The translations under genes and the position numbers were made by a program. Positions 53,746-61,747 of a DNA stretch of 64,000 nt are shown here, one piece after another. Source of the DNA: JBBRCE01 sp038205115 (GTDB taxonomy: Bacteria; Planctomycetota; Planctomycetia; Pirellulales; JBBRCE01); assembly GCA_038205115.1 (NCBI GenBank), contig JBBRCE010000023.1:1-64000 (forward strand), given 5' to 3'. The notes beneath the pieces are model-generated. The model was not told the origin of the DNA and did not search any database. It saw only the letters and a list, made by a program, of their open reading frames with translations. The stretch's first letter is position 1, and every line of letters begins with the position of its first letter.

Positions 53746-54441
53746 ATGACCAAGTTTTTGTGTTGCACGCCGCTGTTACTGTTATTTTCTCCGCTCTTGG
53801 CGCAGGCCGAAGACAAACCGCTACTCGCCGTGAGTGGCACAACGATTTACGAAAACAAATTCGATGCGGCCGTCGGCGAGCCCTGGAAAGTGGCCAAGGG
53901 CAAATGGGAATTGGCGTCTGGCGTGTGGCGCGCGTCGGAAAAAGCGGACGACATGCATCCGGCCGTGGCGCGGTTGCCTAACAAATTCGGCGACTTCGTG
54001 TTGGAATACGAATTCAAATTCGCCGGTGCCAAGCAGACGACACTGTCAATCAACGGTGTCAAAGGACACATGGCGCGAATCGTGATCACGCCCAAGCAAG
54101 TCAGCTTTCAGAAAGACGACAGCGATCACGACGGGCCGGACAAAGCAATTGTCTTTACGCGATTGCCGGCCAGTTTTGAGTCCGATGCCTGGCATCGTGT
54201 GCGAATGGAAATCGTCGGCGATACGATGCTCGGCAAAGTCGATGACTTGACCGGCTGGGGCAGTCACGACTCGTTCAAAAACGAGCATCTGGCCGGTCTG
54301 ACGGTTAGCGGCGAGTCGGTGAGTTTTCGGAACTTCAAGCTCAGCGAAGCCAAGCCGAATCCGGATTGGGACAAAGTCAAAGCCAGTTTACCCGCGCCCA
54401 AAGCGCTGGCGGCCGCCGGAAAAAAACCGGCCGCCAAGTAG
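53746..54441 (+). CDS. Secreted DUF1080/concanavalin-like protein
   Basis: A 231-residue protein with a signal peptide (FLCCTPLLLLFSPLLAQA). The mature part is a laminin-G/concanavalin-type sandwich: NKFDAAVGEPWKVAKGKWEL, FGDFVLEYEFKFAGAKQT, AWHRVRMEIVGDTMLGKVDD and a final VSFRNFKLSEA strand. This resembles the DUF1080 family common in planctomycetes, some members of which act on sugars. The C-terminus is Ala/Lys-rich. Catalytic residues cannot be assigned. Confidence 0.75.
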   Translation: MTKFLCCTPLLLLFSPLLAQAEDKPLLAVSGTTIYENKFDAAVGEPWKVAKGKWELASGVWRASEKADDMHPAVARLPNKFGDFVLEYEFKFAGAKQTTLSINGVKGHMARIVITPKQVSFQKDDSDHDGPDKAIVFTRLPASFESDAWHRVRMEIVGDTMLGKVDDLTGWGSHDSFKNEHLAGLTVSGESVSFRNFKLSEAKPNPDWDKVKASLPAPKALAAAGKKPAAK

Positions 54442-54501
54442 AGCAACCGGCCGACACTCACTGGACTTTGAAAAGTGAACTTCACAGGCAGCCAACGAAA
54501 A

Positions 54502-54548
54502 ACGGACCGCGATAGAAGTTGTTTCTATCGCGGTCCGTGACATTTTTT
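54502..54548. terminator. Bidirectional rho-independent terminator
   Basis: A perfect 16-bp stem ACGGACCGCGATAGAA / TTCTATCGCGGTCCGT (54502-54517 with 54523-54538) has a 5-base loop. TTTTTT follows at 54543-54548 on the plus strand and a run of A precedes it (T on the minus strand). It serves both converging genes. Confidence 0.9.
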
Positions 54549-54580
54549 GACGCGGCATTTTGCCGCCGCGACACCCGGAC

Positions 54581-55060
54581 TTAGCCGACGCGGACGGCGG
54601 CGTCCATTTCAACCAGGTATTCGGCGATGTAAGGGCCGTACGCATCGCGAACGTCGTTGGGCAAATCCTTGAAGCCGGTGATTTGGCCGCGGCAATGAGC
54701 CGAGCCACACAGGCAATCGCCCAAGAACTGGATGTGGTACTCAAACATGGCGTAATCCGAGAACAACTCTTCGCCTGGCTGAATGTCGCGCAGGGCGTGG
54801 ATTTCCAGAACTTGCTCTTCTCGCTTGACCAGCACACCGCAGTTGGGTTCGCAGGAGTGGTTGATCAATTCGATGGGGGTACGGATGACGATGTGCGTGT
54901 CGTGATCGACTTGAAACGAGTGTCGGCTGCGCTGCGGGACTTGGAATCCCCAGCCGCCTAAAATGAATTCTCCTTTTTCGATCAAACGAGCCGCATAAAC
55001 GCTACGGCCCCAAGGGCCTTCACGAACTTCGATCATCTCATTGGAAACTTCGACTGACAT
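54581..55060 (-). other. SET-domain module with a possible internal translation start
   Basis: ATG 55060 (MSVEVSNEMIEV, residue 875) has GAGAAGG five bases upstream, an ideal ribosome site inside the cphA frame. A free 159-residue SET protein could therefore be made beside the fusion. The signal may also be left over from separate, coupled genes. Confidence 0.6.
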
Positions 55061-57682
55061 GTTGCCTTCTCGCGGTGGGAAATTTAGACGCAGGTAGTTA
55101 TTGACAAATGCGACGGTTTGATAGACCGAATCGGCCTGAACCAAAACCAGATCGCCTGGACGCAAATTTTGTAAACCAAGTTCAATGGCTTTCAGTTCGC
55201 CGCGCGTCTCTTGGACGCAAGTCACGCGGGTTCCCTTGGCCAATCCTTCACGCAACAGCCGGATGACGTCGCCGTCTTTGCGGCCGCGCGTGCATTGATC
55301 TTCGTACACGATCACTTCATCGAATGTGTGGCCGAGAATTTCTCCTTGTTGAGTGATATCGATGTCGCGGCGATCGCCGGCGACGGTATAAACAATCGAA
55401 CGCCGGTCGTGCGGCAATCGATCAATCGCGGAAACCAATGCGGCCAAGGCCGAGGTGTTATGCCCGTAGTCGACGATCACCGTTGCTCCGGCCGCTTGAA
55501 GCAAATTGAAACGTCCGGGCGCTTGCTGCGAATCGGCTGTAAAGCTCTGCAATCCGACGCGAATTCGTTCGAGCGAGATCCCCAGATTCCAAGCGGCCGC
55601 CACGGCCGCCAGGCAGTTTTCCACCTGAAAACCCACCACGCCGCCGTGCGTGAACGGAACATGGTTGAGCGACAGCAAAACGTCTTCGTGCTCGCCTTCG
55701 GCCACCAGGATGGCGTTCTCGCGAACGAAGACCACCTTGCCGCCGGCATGCCGATGACCGGCCATCAGCGGATGCAGTTCGTCTTGAGCAAAAAAGATCA
55801 CCGAACCGGGACACTTGCTGGCCATGGCGGCGGTGAGCGGGTCGGCCGCGTTGAGCACGGCCGCGCCGTTTTTGGCCACAACTTCGACCACGCAACGTTT
55901 GACCTTGGCCAGGTCTTCCGGCGTTTCGATCGCGCCGAGGCCGAGATGATCGCCTTCGGCGATGTTGGTGACGATCGCCACGTCGCATTGGTCGAAACCA
56001 AGCCCCGCTCGCAAGATTCCGCCACGGGCCGTTTCTAATACGGCGGCTTGAACTTGCGGGTTCATCAGCACGCCCCGCGCGCTGGCCGGGCCAGCGCAGT
56101 CGGCATCGTCAATCCGACGATTGGCGACGTAAATGCCGTCGGTGGTGGTTAGGCCAACTTTTTTGCCGGTCTGTTGGAGCAGATGGGTCATCAAGCGGGC
56201 GGTGGTCGTCTTGCCGTTGGTGCCGGTCACTGCCACGGTCGGAATGCGGCCGGTTGCGCCTGCCGGAAATAACATTTCGACAATCGCTTCGCCCACCGGG
56301 CGCGGCTTGCCGGACGAAGGCTCGAGGTGCATTCGCAAACCGGGTCCGGCGTTGACTTCGACAATCACACCGCCTTGTTCTTCCAGCGGACGGCTGATGT
56401 CCAGCGCCACCACATCTACCCCGGCAATATCCAACCCGATCACGCTGGCTGCTTCTTCGCAACGGGCGACGACGTCTGGATGCATCAAGTCGGTGACATC
56501 AGTGGCTGTGCCGCCGGTACTGAGGTTCGCGTTGCGGCGAATGATCACCTTGACGCCTGCCGCCGGAACCGATTCGGGCGTGAATTGCTGCTCGGCCAGC
56601 ACGGACAGCGCGATTTCGTTGATGCAGATATAACTGAGCGATGTGGCGTGGCCGTCACTACGGCGCGGGTCGCGGTTGGTTTCTTCGACAAGTTGATTGA
56701 TGGTCGAAGCGCCGTCGCCAATCACATGGGCCGATTCTCGCAGCGCGGCGGCGACAACTTTGCCCCCGATGACCAGCACGCGGTAATCGACGCCGGGCGC
56801 GAAGCGTTCGACGATGATTTGCGAGCCTTCCTTAATGGCCGCTTCGTAACCGGCCAGCACTTGTTCATGCGTGGTCAGATCGGTTGCCACGCCGCGTCCG
56901 TGGTTGCCGTAGCGCGGCTTGACCACCACAGCGCCGCCGATCTCTTGCGCCGCCCGCCAGGCGTCGGCGGCATCGGTAACGTAACGACCCTTAGGCACCG
57001 GCACGCCCACGGCCTGCAGCAAACTGCGGGTGAGTTCTTTGTCTTGGGCGATTGCTTCGGCAATGGCCGAGGTCTGATCGGTTTCGGCAGTGCAAATGCG
57101 GCGTTGGGCGCTGCCGTGACCTAGCTGCACCAGACTATCTTTAGTCATCCGGCGGTAGGGAATATTGCGTTTCCGCGCGGCGGCAACAATTGCCTTGGTG
57201 CTGGGACCGAGACAAACGTCGTGCGCCAGCTCGCGGAGTTTGGCGACTTCAGCCGCAACATCAAACGACAGGTCTTGCAGGGCCGCGAGCAGCAACAAGC
57301 GCGCGGTTTCCAGGCAAGCGCGGGCGAGTTCTTCTTCTTCATATTCGACGGCCACATAATAGACGCCGGTTTCGTTGGCCGCGCGGGTCTTGCCGTAACC
57401 GACTTCCGTGCCCGCCAGATTTTGCAATTCGATGGCCAGATGCTCGAGAATGTGAGCGGGATACGTGCCCCGTCGCAGCCGCTCGAAGAATCCGCCGCGG
57501 ACGCCCTCACTACAGCGATGTTCGATCATCGTCGGCAGCCAGGACATTAACCGATCATTGAGGCCCGGAACTTCTTCGGACGAAGAATCGTTCCATTTCC
57601 CCAAATCGATACAGGCTTCGAGCACGGGAAATCGCGCCCAAATGTTCGGCCCACGTAATGCGAGAACCTTACGAAAGATCAC
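54581..57682 (-). CDS. cphA: Cyanophycin synthetase fused to a C-terminal SET domain
   Basis: A 1033-residue protein from GTG 57682 (CCGGAG 9 bases upstream; first residues MIFRKVLALRGPNIW match CphA). CphA part (1-874): N-terminal domain; ATP-grasp domain (about 215-470, with VVVKPRYGNHGRGV and VEVNAGPGLRMH); Mur-ligase-like domain with P-loop GTNGKTTT (487-494), ETARGGILRAGLG and VDYGHNTSAL. It would polymerise Asp and Arg into cyanophycin using ATP. SET part (875-1033): GPWGRSVYA, INHSCEPN (Asn941-Asn947) and post-SET DCLCGSAHCRG (Cys990, 992, 997), as in lysine methyltransferases. The fusion is continuous with no stop or frame change. No cyanophycinase gene is nearby. Confidence 0.93.
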   Translation of the reverse strand: MIFRKVLALRGPNIWARFPVLEACIDLGKWNDSSSEEVPGLNDRLMSWLPTMIEHRCSEGVRGGFFERLRRGTYPAHILEHLAIELQNLAGTEVGYGKTRAANETGVYYVAVEYEEEELARACLETARLLLLAALQDLSFDVAAEVAKLRELAHDVCLGPSTKAIVAAARKRNIPYRRMTKDSLVQLGHGSAQRRICTAETDQTSAIAEAIAQDKELTRSLLQAVGVPVPKGRYVTDAADAWRAAQEIGGAVVVKPRYGNHGRGVATDLTTHEQVLAGYEAAIKEGSQIIVERFAPGVDYRVLVIGGKVVAAALRESAHVIGDGASTINQLVEETNRDPRRSDGHATSLSYICINEIALSVLAEQQFTPESVPAAGVKVIIRRNANLSTGGTATDVTDLMHPDVVARCEEAASVIGLDIAGVDVVALDISRPLEEQGGVIVEVNAGPGLRMHLEPSSGKPRPVGEAIVEMLFPAGATGRIPTVAVTGTNGKTTTARLMTHLLQQTGKKVGLTTTDGIYVANRRIDDADCAGPASARGVLMNPQVQAAVLETARGGILRAGLGFDQCDVAIVTNIAEGDHLGLGAIETPEDLAKVKRCVVEVVAKNGAAVLNAADPLTAAMASKCPGSVIFFAQDELHPLMAGHRHAGGKVVFVRENAILVAEGEHEDVLLSLNHVPFTHGGVVGFQVENCLAAVAAAWNLGISLERIRVGLQSFTADSQQAPGRFNLLQAAGATVIVDYGHNTSALAALVSAIDRLPHDRRSIVYTVAGDRRDIDITQQGEILGHTFDEVIVYEDQCTRGRKDGDVIRLLREGLAKGTRVTCVQETRGELKAIELGLQNLRPGDLVLVQADSVYQTVAFVNNYLRLNFPPREGNMSVEVSNEMIEVREGPWGRSVYAARLIEKGEFILGGWGFQVPQRSRHSFQVDHDTHIVIRTPIELINHSCEPNCGVLVKREEQVLEIHALRDIQPGEELFSDYAMFEYHIQFLGDCLCGSAHCRGQITGFKDLPNDVRDAYGPYIAEYLVEMDAAVRVG

Positions 57683-58508
57683 GTCGATAAACTCCGGTTT
57701 ATTGGATATTCGCCCAGCAGGAGTCAGGTCGACTCGCAGGCGTTCGTAAAATGTATTTCAGTAGTTAGTCGGCCGAATGCACGGCAAAAAACCAATCGAT
57801 TGCACCAGTGAAGCCGAGGCAACCTTTGGCGAGTTGCCGTCTTGTTGAATTTGTTGAAATTCGCAGGTTTGCCCTGATGCGGACCAGCCGGCGATGCATG
57901 TTTGGATTTCGAACACCTCGATCAGCACTGACCGTTGGCAAGCTGCGGACGTCTTTGCTAGCAGGGCCTACAGACCGCCGGCAGGCAACCGTTCCGATTT
58001 CGCTAGCGTGGGTGGAGCAAATCGACGGACGACGCGTAGTTAAATTAGGAAGGATGGGCGAGGGCAGGTTTGGGCCTGATGGAAGTTAAGCCTTTAGTAT
58101 GAGTACGCAGCGTGAAATAAACAAGTTTTCGCTAGCGAGATCTTTTGAAATATTTTTCCAAAAATGTCAATAAATGGTCGTTGTCGCGCGTCTGCCGCAA
58201 TTTTGCCAACCAAACTCTGAAAAAATTGCCGAACTACTCCGTACGCCAGGCAGAGCGACGCGGATTTGCTTGGTGCACGAAATCGATCGCCACGGTTCGT
58301 CGCCCATCAGCCTATAGGCTTAAAACAGTTGGAAAACCTGGCGTTTGCGCAATTCGATCGGGCCAAATCGCCTAGCTCGAGTGCGCTGGAGTTTATTTTC
58401 CCCGGCTGACGAACATATTTCATCGCCTGAACGTAGCGTCTAAGATGGATTGGCGGAGATCCCGGTAATGGGCCGTTTTTCGGCCGTTGAGCAGCATTTT
58501 TCGGAGCG
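57683..58508. other. Long divergent intergenic region of the cyanophycin locus
   Basis: About 826 bases between cphA and the ABC gene. Small ORFs here (for example 57808-58089) have no ribosome site or domain. It contains three near-palindromes centred on CTAG: TTTGCTAGCA at 57954, and TTTCGCTAGCG at 57998 and at 58127. An AT-rich tract lies near 58115-58170. It probably carries both promoters. Confidence 0.55.
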
Positions 58509-60785
58509 ATGGGCTTGGACGGTACAAACGAAAACTGGTCGTCACTAGCTGAAGATCAGCGCCGCCAAATCGAAGCCAGCATGCAACCCGGCGAAACGGT
58601 CGTGGCCTGGTTTCAGCCCAATTTGACTCACGAACTGCGATTTCAAACCGGGCTCGTGGTTGTCACAGACTGCCATATCTACTCAATTTACGCAGAACCC
58701 CATACCACGCGCGGCTCCGACAGCGGTTCGCCACGGATTTGGCCATTGGCCGGCGGATTGAGAGCGCGCGAGCTGGGTGGCGCTGGAATTTTGGAGCTGC
58801 TCACCGATGCAGATCGCCTGGCGTTTTGGCGATACACGGTTTCCGAGGCGCCCGCCGCGCACCGCCTGGCCCATCGGTTTCAAGCGGCTTTGGCGGGCAA
58901 GTTGCTCGACACGGCCGAAGATAAGCAAGAGCGGCAGGCAATCTGCCCAAGTTGCGGCGGCGCGTTGGCCGACGAGGACGAAGTTTGTCCCACCTGTAAC
59001 GCCGCGACCTTGCGGCCGACGGCGTCGCTGTTTCGGCTGACGCAATTTGCCCGGCCGCGGATCGGCATTATTTTCTTGGGGCTGATTCTGACGTTGGCCA
59101 GTACTGCGGCCTTACTGGTGCCGCCGTATCTTTCCATGCCGCTAATCGACCGCGTATTGTTGCCGTACCAGCGCGGCGAGGCGGTACCGCCTGGACTGCT
59201 GCCGTTGTATTTGTCGGGGCTAGCCGCGGCCTCGGTTCTCTACTGGCTATTGGTTTGGGCGCGGCAGTACGTGACGGCTTGGGCCAGCGAACGAATCAGT
59301 TCCGATTTACGCAACAAAACGTATTCGCACTTGCAGACGTTGTCCCTGGAATATTTTGGCGGCAAGCGCACCGGCGATCTGATCTCGCGCGTCAGCAGCG
59401 ATACCGATAAGATCTGCAATTTTCTGGCGATCAATCTGATCGACTTCATGTCCGACGTGCTGATGATCGTGATGACTGCGATCATTTTGCTCAGTCTGAA
59501 CGCCAAGTTGGCGCTGGTGGTGCTCACGCCGCTGCCCGCCATCATTTGGCTGGTGTATTGGGTTCGCGAGCGGCTGCGGAAAGGTTTTCGTCAGGGCGGC
59601 AAAGCCTGGGCAGACATGGTCAGCGTGCTGGCCGATACGATCCCTGGCGTGCGCGTGGTGAAAGCCTTTGCCCAAGAATCGCGCGAAGTCGATCGCTTTC
59701 AGCAGACCAACGTGCATGTCGTAGAAACCAACGATCAGGTCAACAAAGTCTGGGCGTTTTTCTACCCGATGGTGACGCTGATGACCGACAGCGGTCTGCT
59801 GGTAGTCTGGATTTTTGGCGCATATTTGATTGCCAACCAAAGTGTCACCGTCGGCATGTTGCAGGCATTTCTGGCATACATGGCCAAGTTTTACACCAAG
59901 ATGGAATCCATGGTGCGAATGGTTTCCGCCACGCAGCGAGCCGGCAATGCGGCCACGCGAATCTTCGAAATTCTCGATCGCGTGCCGTCAGTTGCCGAAC
60001 CCGTCAAGGCCATTCGTCCCGGCCGCTTGAACGGCCGAGTCGAGTTCCGCCGCGTGGGTTTTCGCTACGGCAGCCGGCCGGTGCTTCACGATGTGAATTT
60101 GGATATTGCTCCTGGCGAAATGATTGGGCTGGTGGGCGCGTCGGGCTCGGGCAAGAGCACGCTGATTAATTTGGTATGCCGTTTTTACGACGTGGCCGAC
60201 GGTTCGATTCGCGTGGATGGACAAGATATTCGCTCGTTTCCGGTCAGCGAGTATCGCCACAACATCGGCATCGTGCTGCAAGATCCGTTTTTGTTCTACG
60301 GCACCGTGGCCGAAAATATCTCGTACGGCAAGCCGAACGCCACGCGTGAAGAAATCGTTGCGGCCGCCCGCGCCGCGCGTGCGCACGAGTTCATCTTGCG
60401 ACTGGCCGAAGGTTACGACTCGATTGTCGGCGAGCGTGGGCAATCGCTTTCCGGCGGCGAGCGGCAACGCATCTCGATCGCCCGCGCGCTGCTGATCGAT
60501 CCGCGAATTCTGATTCTCGACGAAGCCACGTCGTCGGTCGATACGGAGACCGAACGGCAAATTCAAGAAGCCCTGGATAACCTGATTCAAGGCCGCACCA
60601 CCATTGCCATCGCGCACCGCCTGAGCACGCTACGCAAGGCGGACCGGCTGGTGGTGATGGATCGCGGGCGGGTGGTGGAAGTTGGCCCGCACCACGAACT
60701 TTTGCAGCACGAACATGGCGCTTACACCCGCCTGCATCAAGCCCAGCTCGACATGGCACAGGGCCTGGCGGCGATGGCCAATTAA
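58509..60785 (+). CDS. Cyanophycin-associated ABC transporter with N-terminal zinc ribbon
   Basis: A 758-residue fused permease-ATPase. Residues 1-110 are a soluble PH-like domain (QPGETVVAWFQPNLTHELRF). A zinc ribbon has CPSCGG at 146 and CPTCN at 160. The six-helix exporter domain covers about 180-460 (LGLILTLASTAALLVPPYL, SERISSDLRNKTYSHLQ). The ATPase has Walker A GASGSGKST (543-551), LSGGERQRISIARAL and ILDEATSSVD. ABC exporters of this type and DUF1854 proteins accompany cphA in many bacteria, and both are present here. Divergent from cphA and cotranscribed with DUF1854. The substrate is unknown; Arg/Asp peptides are a guess. Confidence 0.92.
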   Translation: MGLDGTNENWSSLAEDQRRQIEASMQPGETVVAWFQPNLTHELRFQTGLVVVTDCHIYSIYAEPHTTRGSDSGSPRIWPLAGGLRARELGGAGILELLTDADRLAFWRYTVSEAPAAHRLAHRFQAALAGKLLDTAEDKQERQAICPSCGGALADEDEVCPTCNAATLRPTASLFRLTQFARPRIGIIFLGLILTLASTAALLVPPYLSMPLIDRVLLPYQRGEAVPPGLLPLYLSGLAAASVLYWLLVWARQYVTAWASERISSDLRNKTYSHLQTLSLEYFGGKRTGDLISRVSSDTDKICNFLAINLIDFMSDVLMIVMTAIILLSLNAKLALVVLTPLPAIIWLVYWVRERLRKGFRQGGKAWADMVSVLADTIPGVRVVKAFAQESREVDRFQQTNVHVVETNDQVNKVWAFFYPMVTLMTDSGLLVVWIFGAYLIANQSVTVGMLQAFLAYMAKFYTKMESMVRMVSATQRAGNAATRIFEILDRVPSVAEPVKAIRPGRLNGRVEFRRVGFRYGSRPVLHDVNLDIAPGEMIGLVGASGSGKSTLINLVCRFYDVADGSIRVDGQDIRSFPVSEYRHNIGIVLQDPFLFYGTVAENISYGKPNATREEIVAAARAARAHEFILRLAEGYDSIVGERGQSLSGGERQRISIARALLIDPRILILDEATSSVDTETERQIQEALDNLIQGRTTIAIAHRLSTLRKADRLVVMDRGRVVEVGPHHELLQHEHGAYTRLHQAQLDMAQGLAAMAN

Positions 60786-60834
60786 ACGGCGCCGCGCAAT
60801 CGAAGATTCCATCATCTAACTCCATTCAACGTTT

Positions 60835-61323
60835 ATGGCTACTCGCACTCAAAATCCGCCGCCGGCATTTGGTCTTTCGCACGACGCGTTCGGCCGCCTG
60901 GTGCTGATCGATGCCGAAGGCTTACGTCATGTGGGAGTCGAACCGATTCGTGGCTTTCCGATCTCGGACCGCGAGCGTTGGATTACCATCATCGGCGGCG
61001 ATGGTCGCGAGGTTTGCTGTATCGAAAATTTGGCCGATCTGCCGCCGCAAACGCGAGAAATCCTCGAGGGCGAACTGGCGCATCGCGAATTCGTGCCGGA
61101 AATTCAACGGATCGTCAATGCCGCCATGAATGTCGATCCTTCGCAGTGGGAAGTCGAGACCGACCGCGGCCGTACCAGTTTTTTGCTCAATAGCGAAGAC
61201 GATGTGCGCCGCGTAGCGCCGCACTGTTATTTGATCTGCGATTCGGCCGGCGGGCGGTACATGATCCGCGATACGCGCAAGCTGGACGCGCTCAGCCGCA
61301 AGCTACTTGACCGATATTTGTAG
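60835..61323 (+). CDS. DUF1854 protein (cyanophycin-associated)
   Basis: A 162-residue protein starting 49 bases after the ABC gene. It matches DUF1854: LSHDAFGRLVLIDAEG, VGVEPIRGFPISD, REILEGELAHREFVPEIQRI, SFLLNSEDDVRRV and LICDSAGGRYMIRDTRKLD. In other bacteria this family is found with cphA and the ABC transporter above, and appears to be a small soluble partner of the transporter. The precise job is not known. Confidence 0.92.
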   Translation: MATRTQNPPPAFGLSHDAFGRLVLIDAEGLRHVGVEPIRGFPISDRERWITIIGGDGREVCCIENLADLPPQTREILEGELAHREFVPEIQRIVNAAMNVDPSQWEVETDRGRTSFLLNSEDDVRRVAPHCYLICDSAGGRYMIRDTRKLDALSRKLLDRYL

Positions 61324-61434
61324 CCCTGCGGTTCAACCTGTCGCCGCTGCAATCGCTGCAATGTCATGCGCGCCGATCGGCCGCGTGTTACAATGCGGAG
61401 ATCGTGGGCTCATCCCTCATTCTGGCAGACTGCC

Positions 61435-61743
61435 GTGGAACTCGACGAAGAACTCTGCCTGTGCTTTCATGTGACTAAGCGGAAAGTCATTAACTTTCTG
61501 CGTGTTGAGAAGCCGCGCCGCGCCGGTCAGTTAAGCGATTGTTTTGGTGCCGGCACTGGCTGCGGCTGGTGTCGGCCGTATCTGCGCAAGCTGTTCGAAA
61601 ACGCGCAATACAACGCTGCGGAAAATGCGGCTGCAGCGCAATCGGTTGCCGGCGAACTGCCCAGCGCTGCGGACTATGCAGAGCATCGGGCCGCGTACAT
61701 TCAGGCCGGCAAAGGCACGCCGCCGCCCGGCGCAACCAAGTGA
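61435..61743 (+). CDS. BFD-like [2Fe-2S] protein
   Basis: A 102-residue protein from GTG 61435 (reads MELDEELCLCFHVTK). It has the bacterioferritin-associated-ferredoxin motif CLC, then DCFGAGTGCGWCRPYL, four cysteines for a [2Fe-2S] cluster in the helical BFD fold. An in-frame ATG 61366 would add 23 residues of poor quality, so GTG is preferred. TACAAT at 61389-61394 may be part of the promoter. Electron transfer to an iron-storage or other oxidoreductase partner is the usual role; the partner is not in the window. Confidence 0.8.
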   Translation: MELDEELCLCFHVTKRKVINFLRVEKPRRAGQLSDCFGAGTGCGWCRPYLRKLFENAQYNAAENAAAAQSVAGELPSAADYAEHRAAYIQAGKGTPPPGATK

Positions 61744-61747
61744 TTCA

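Noticed and set aside
57808..58089. 93-residue plus-strand ORF in the cyanophycin intergenic region
   Set aside because: No Shine-Dalgarno, signal or recognisable pattern; more likely regulatory sequence.
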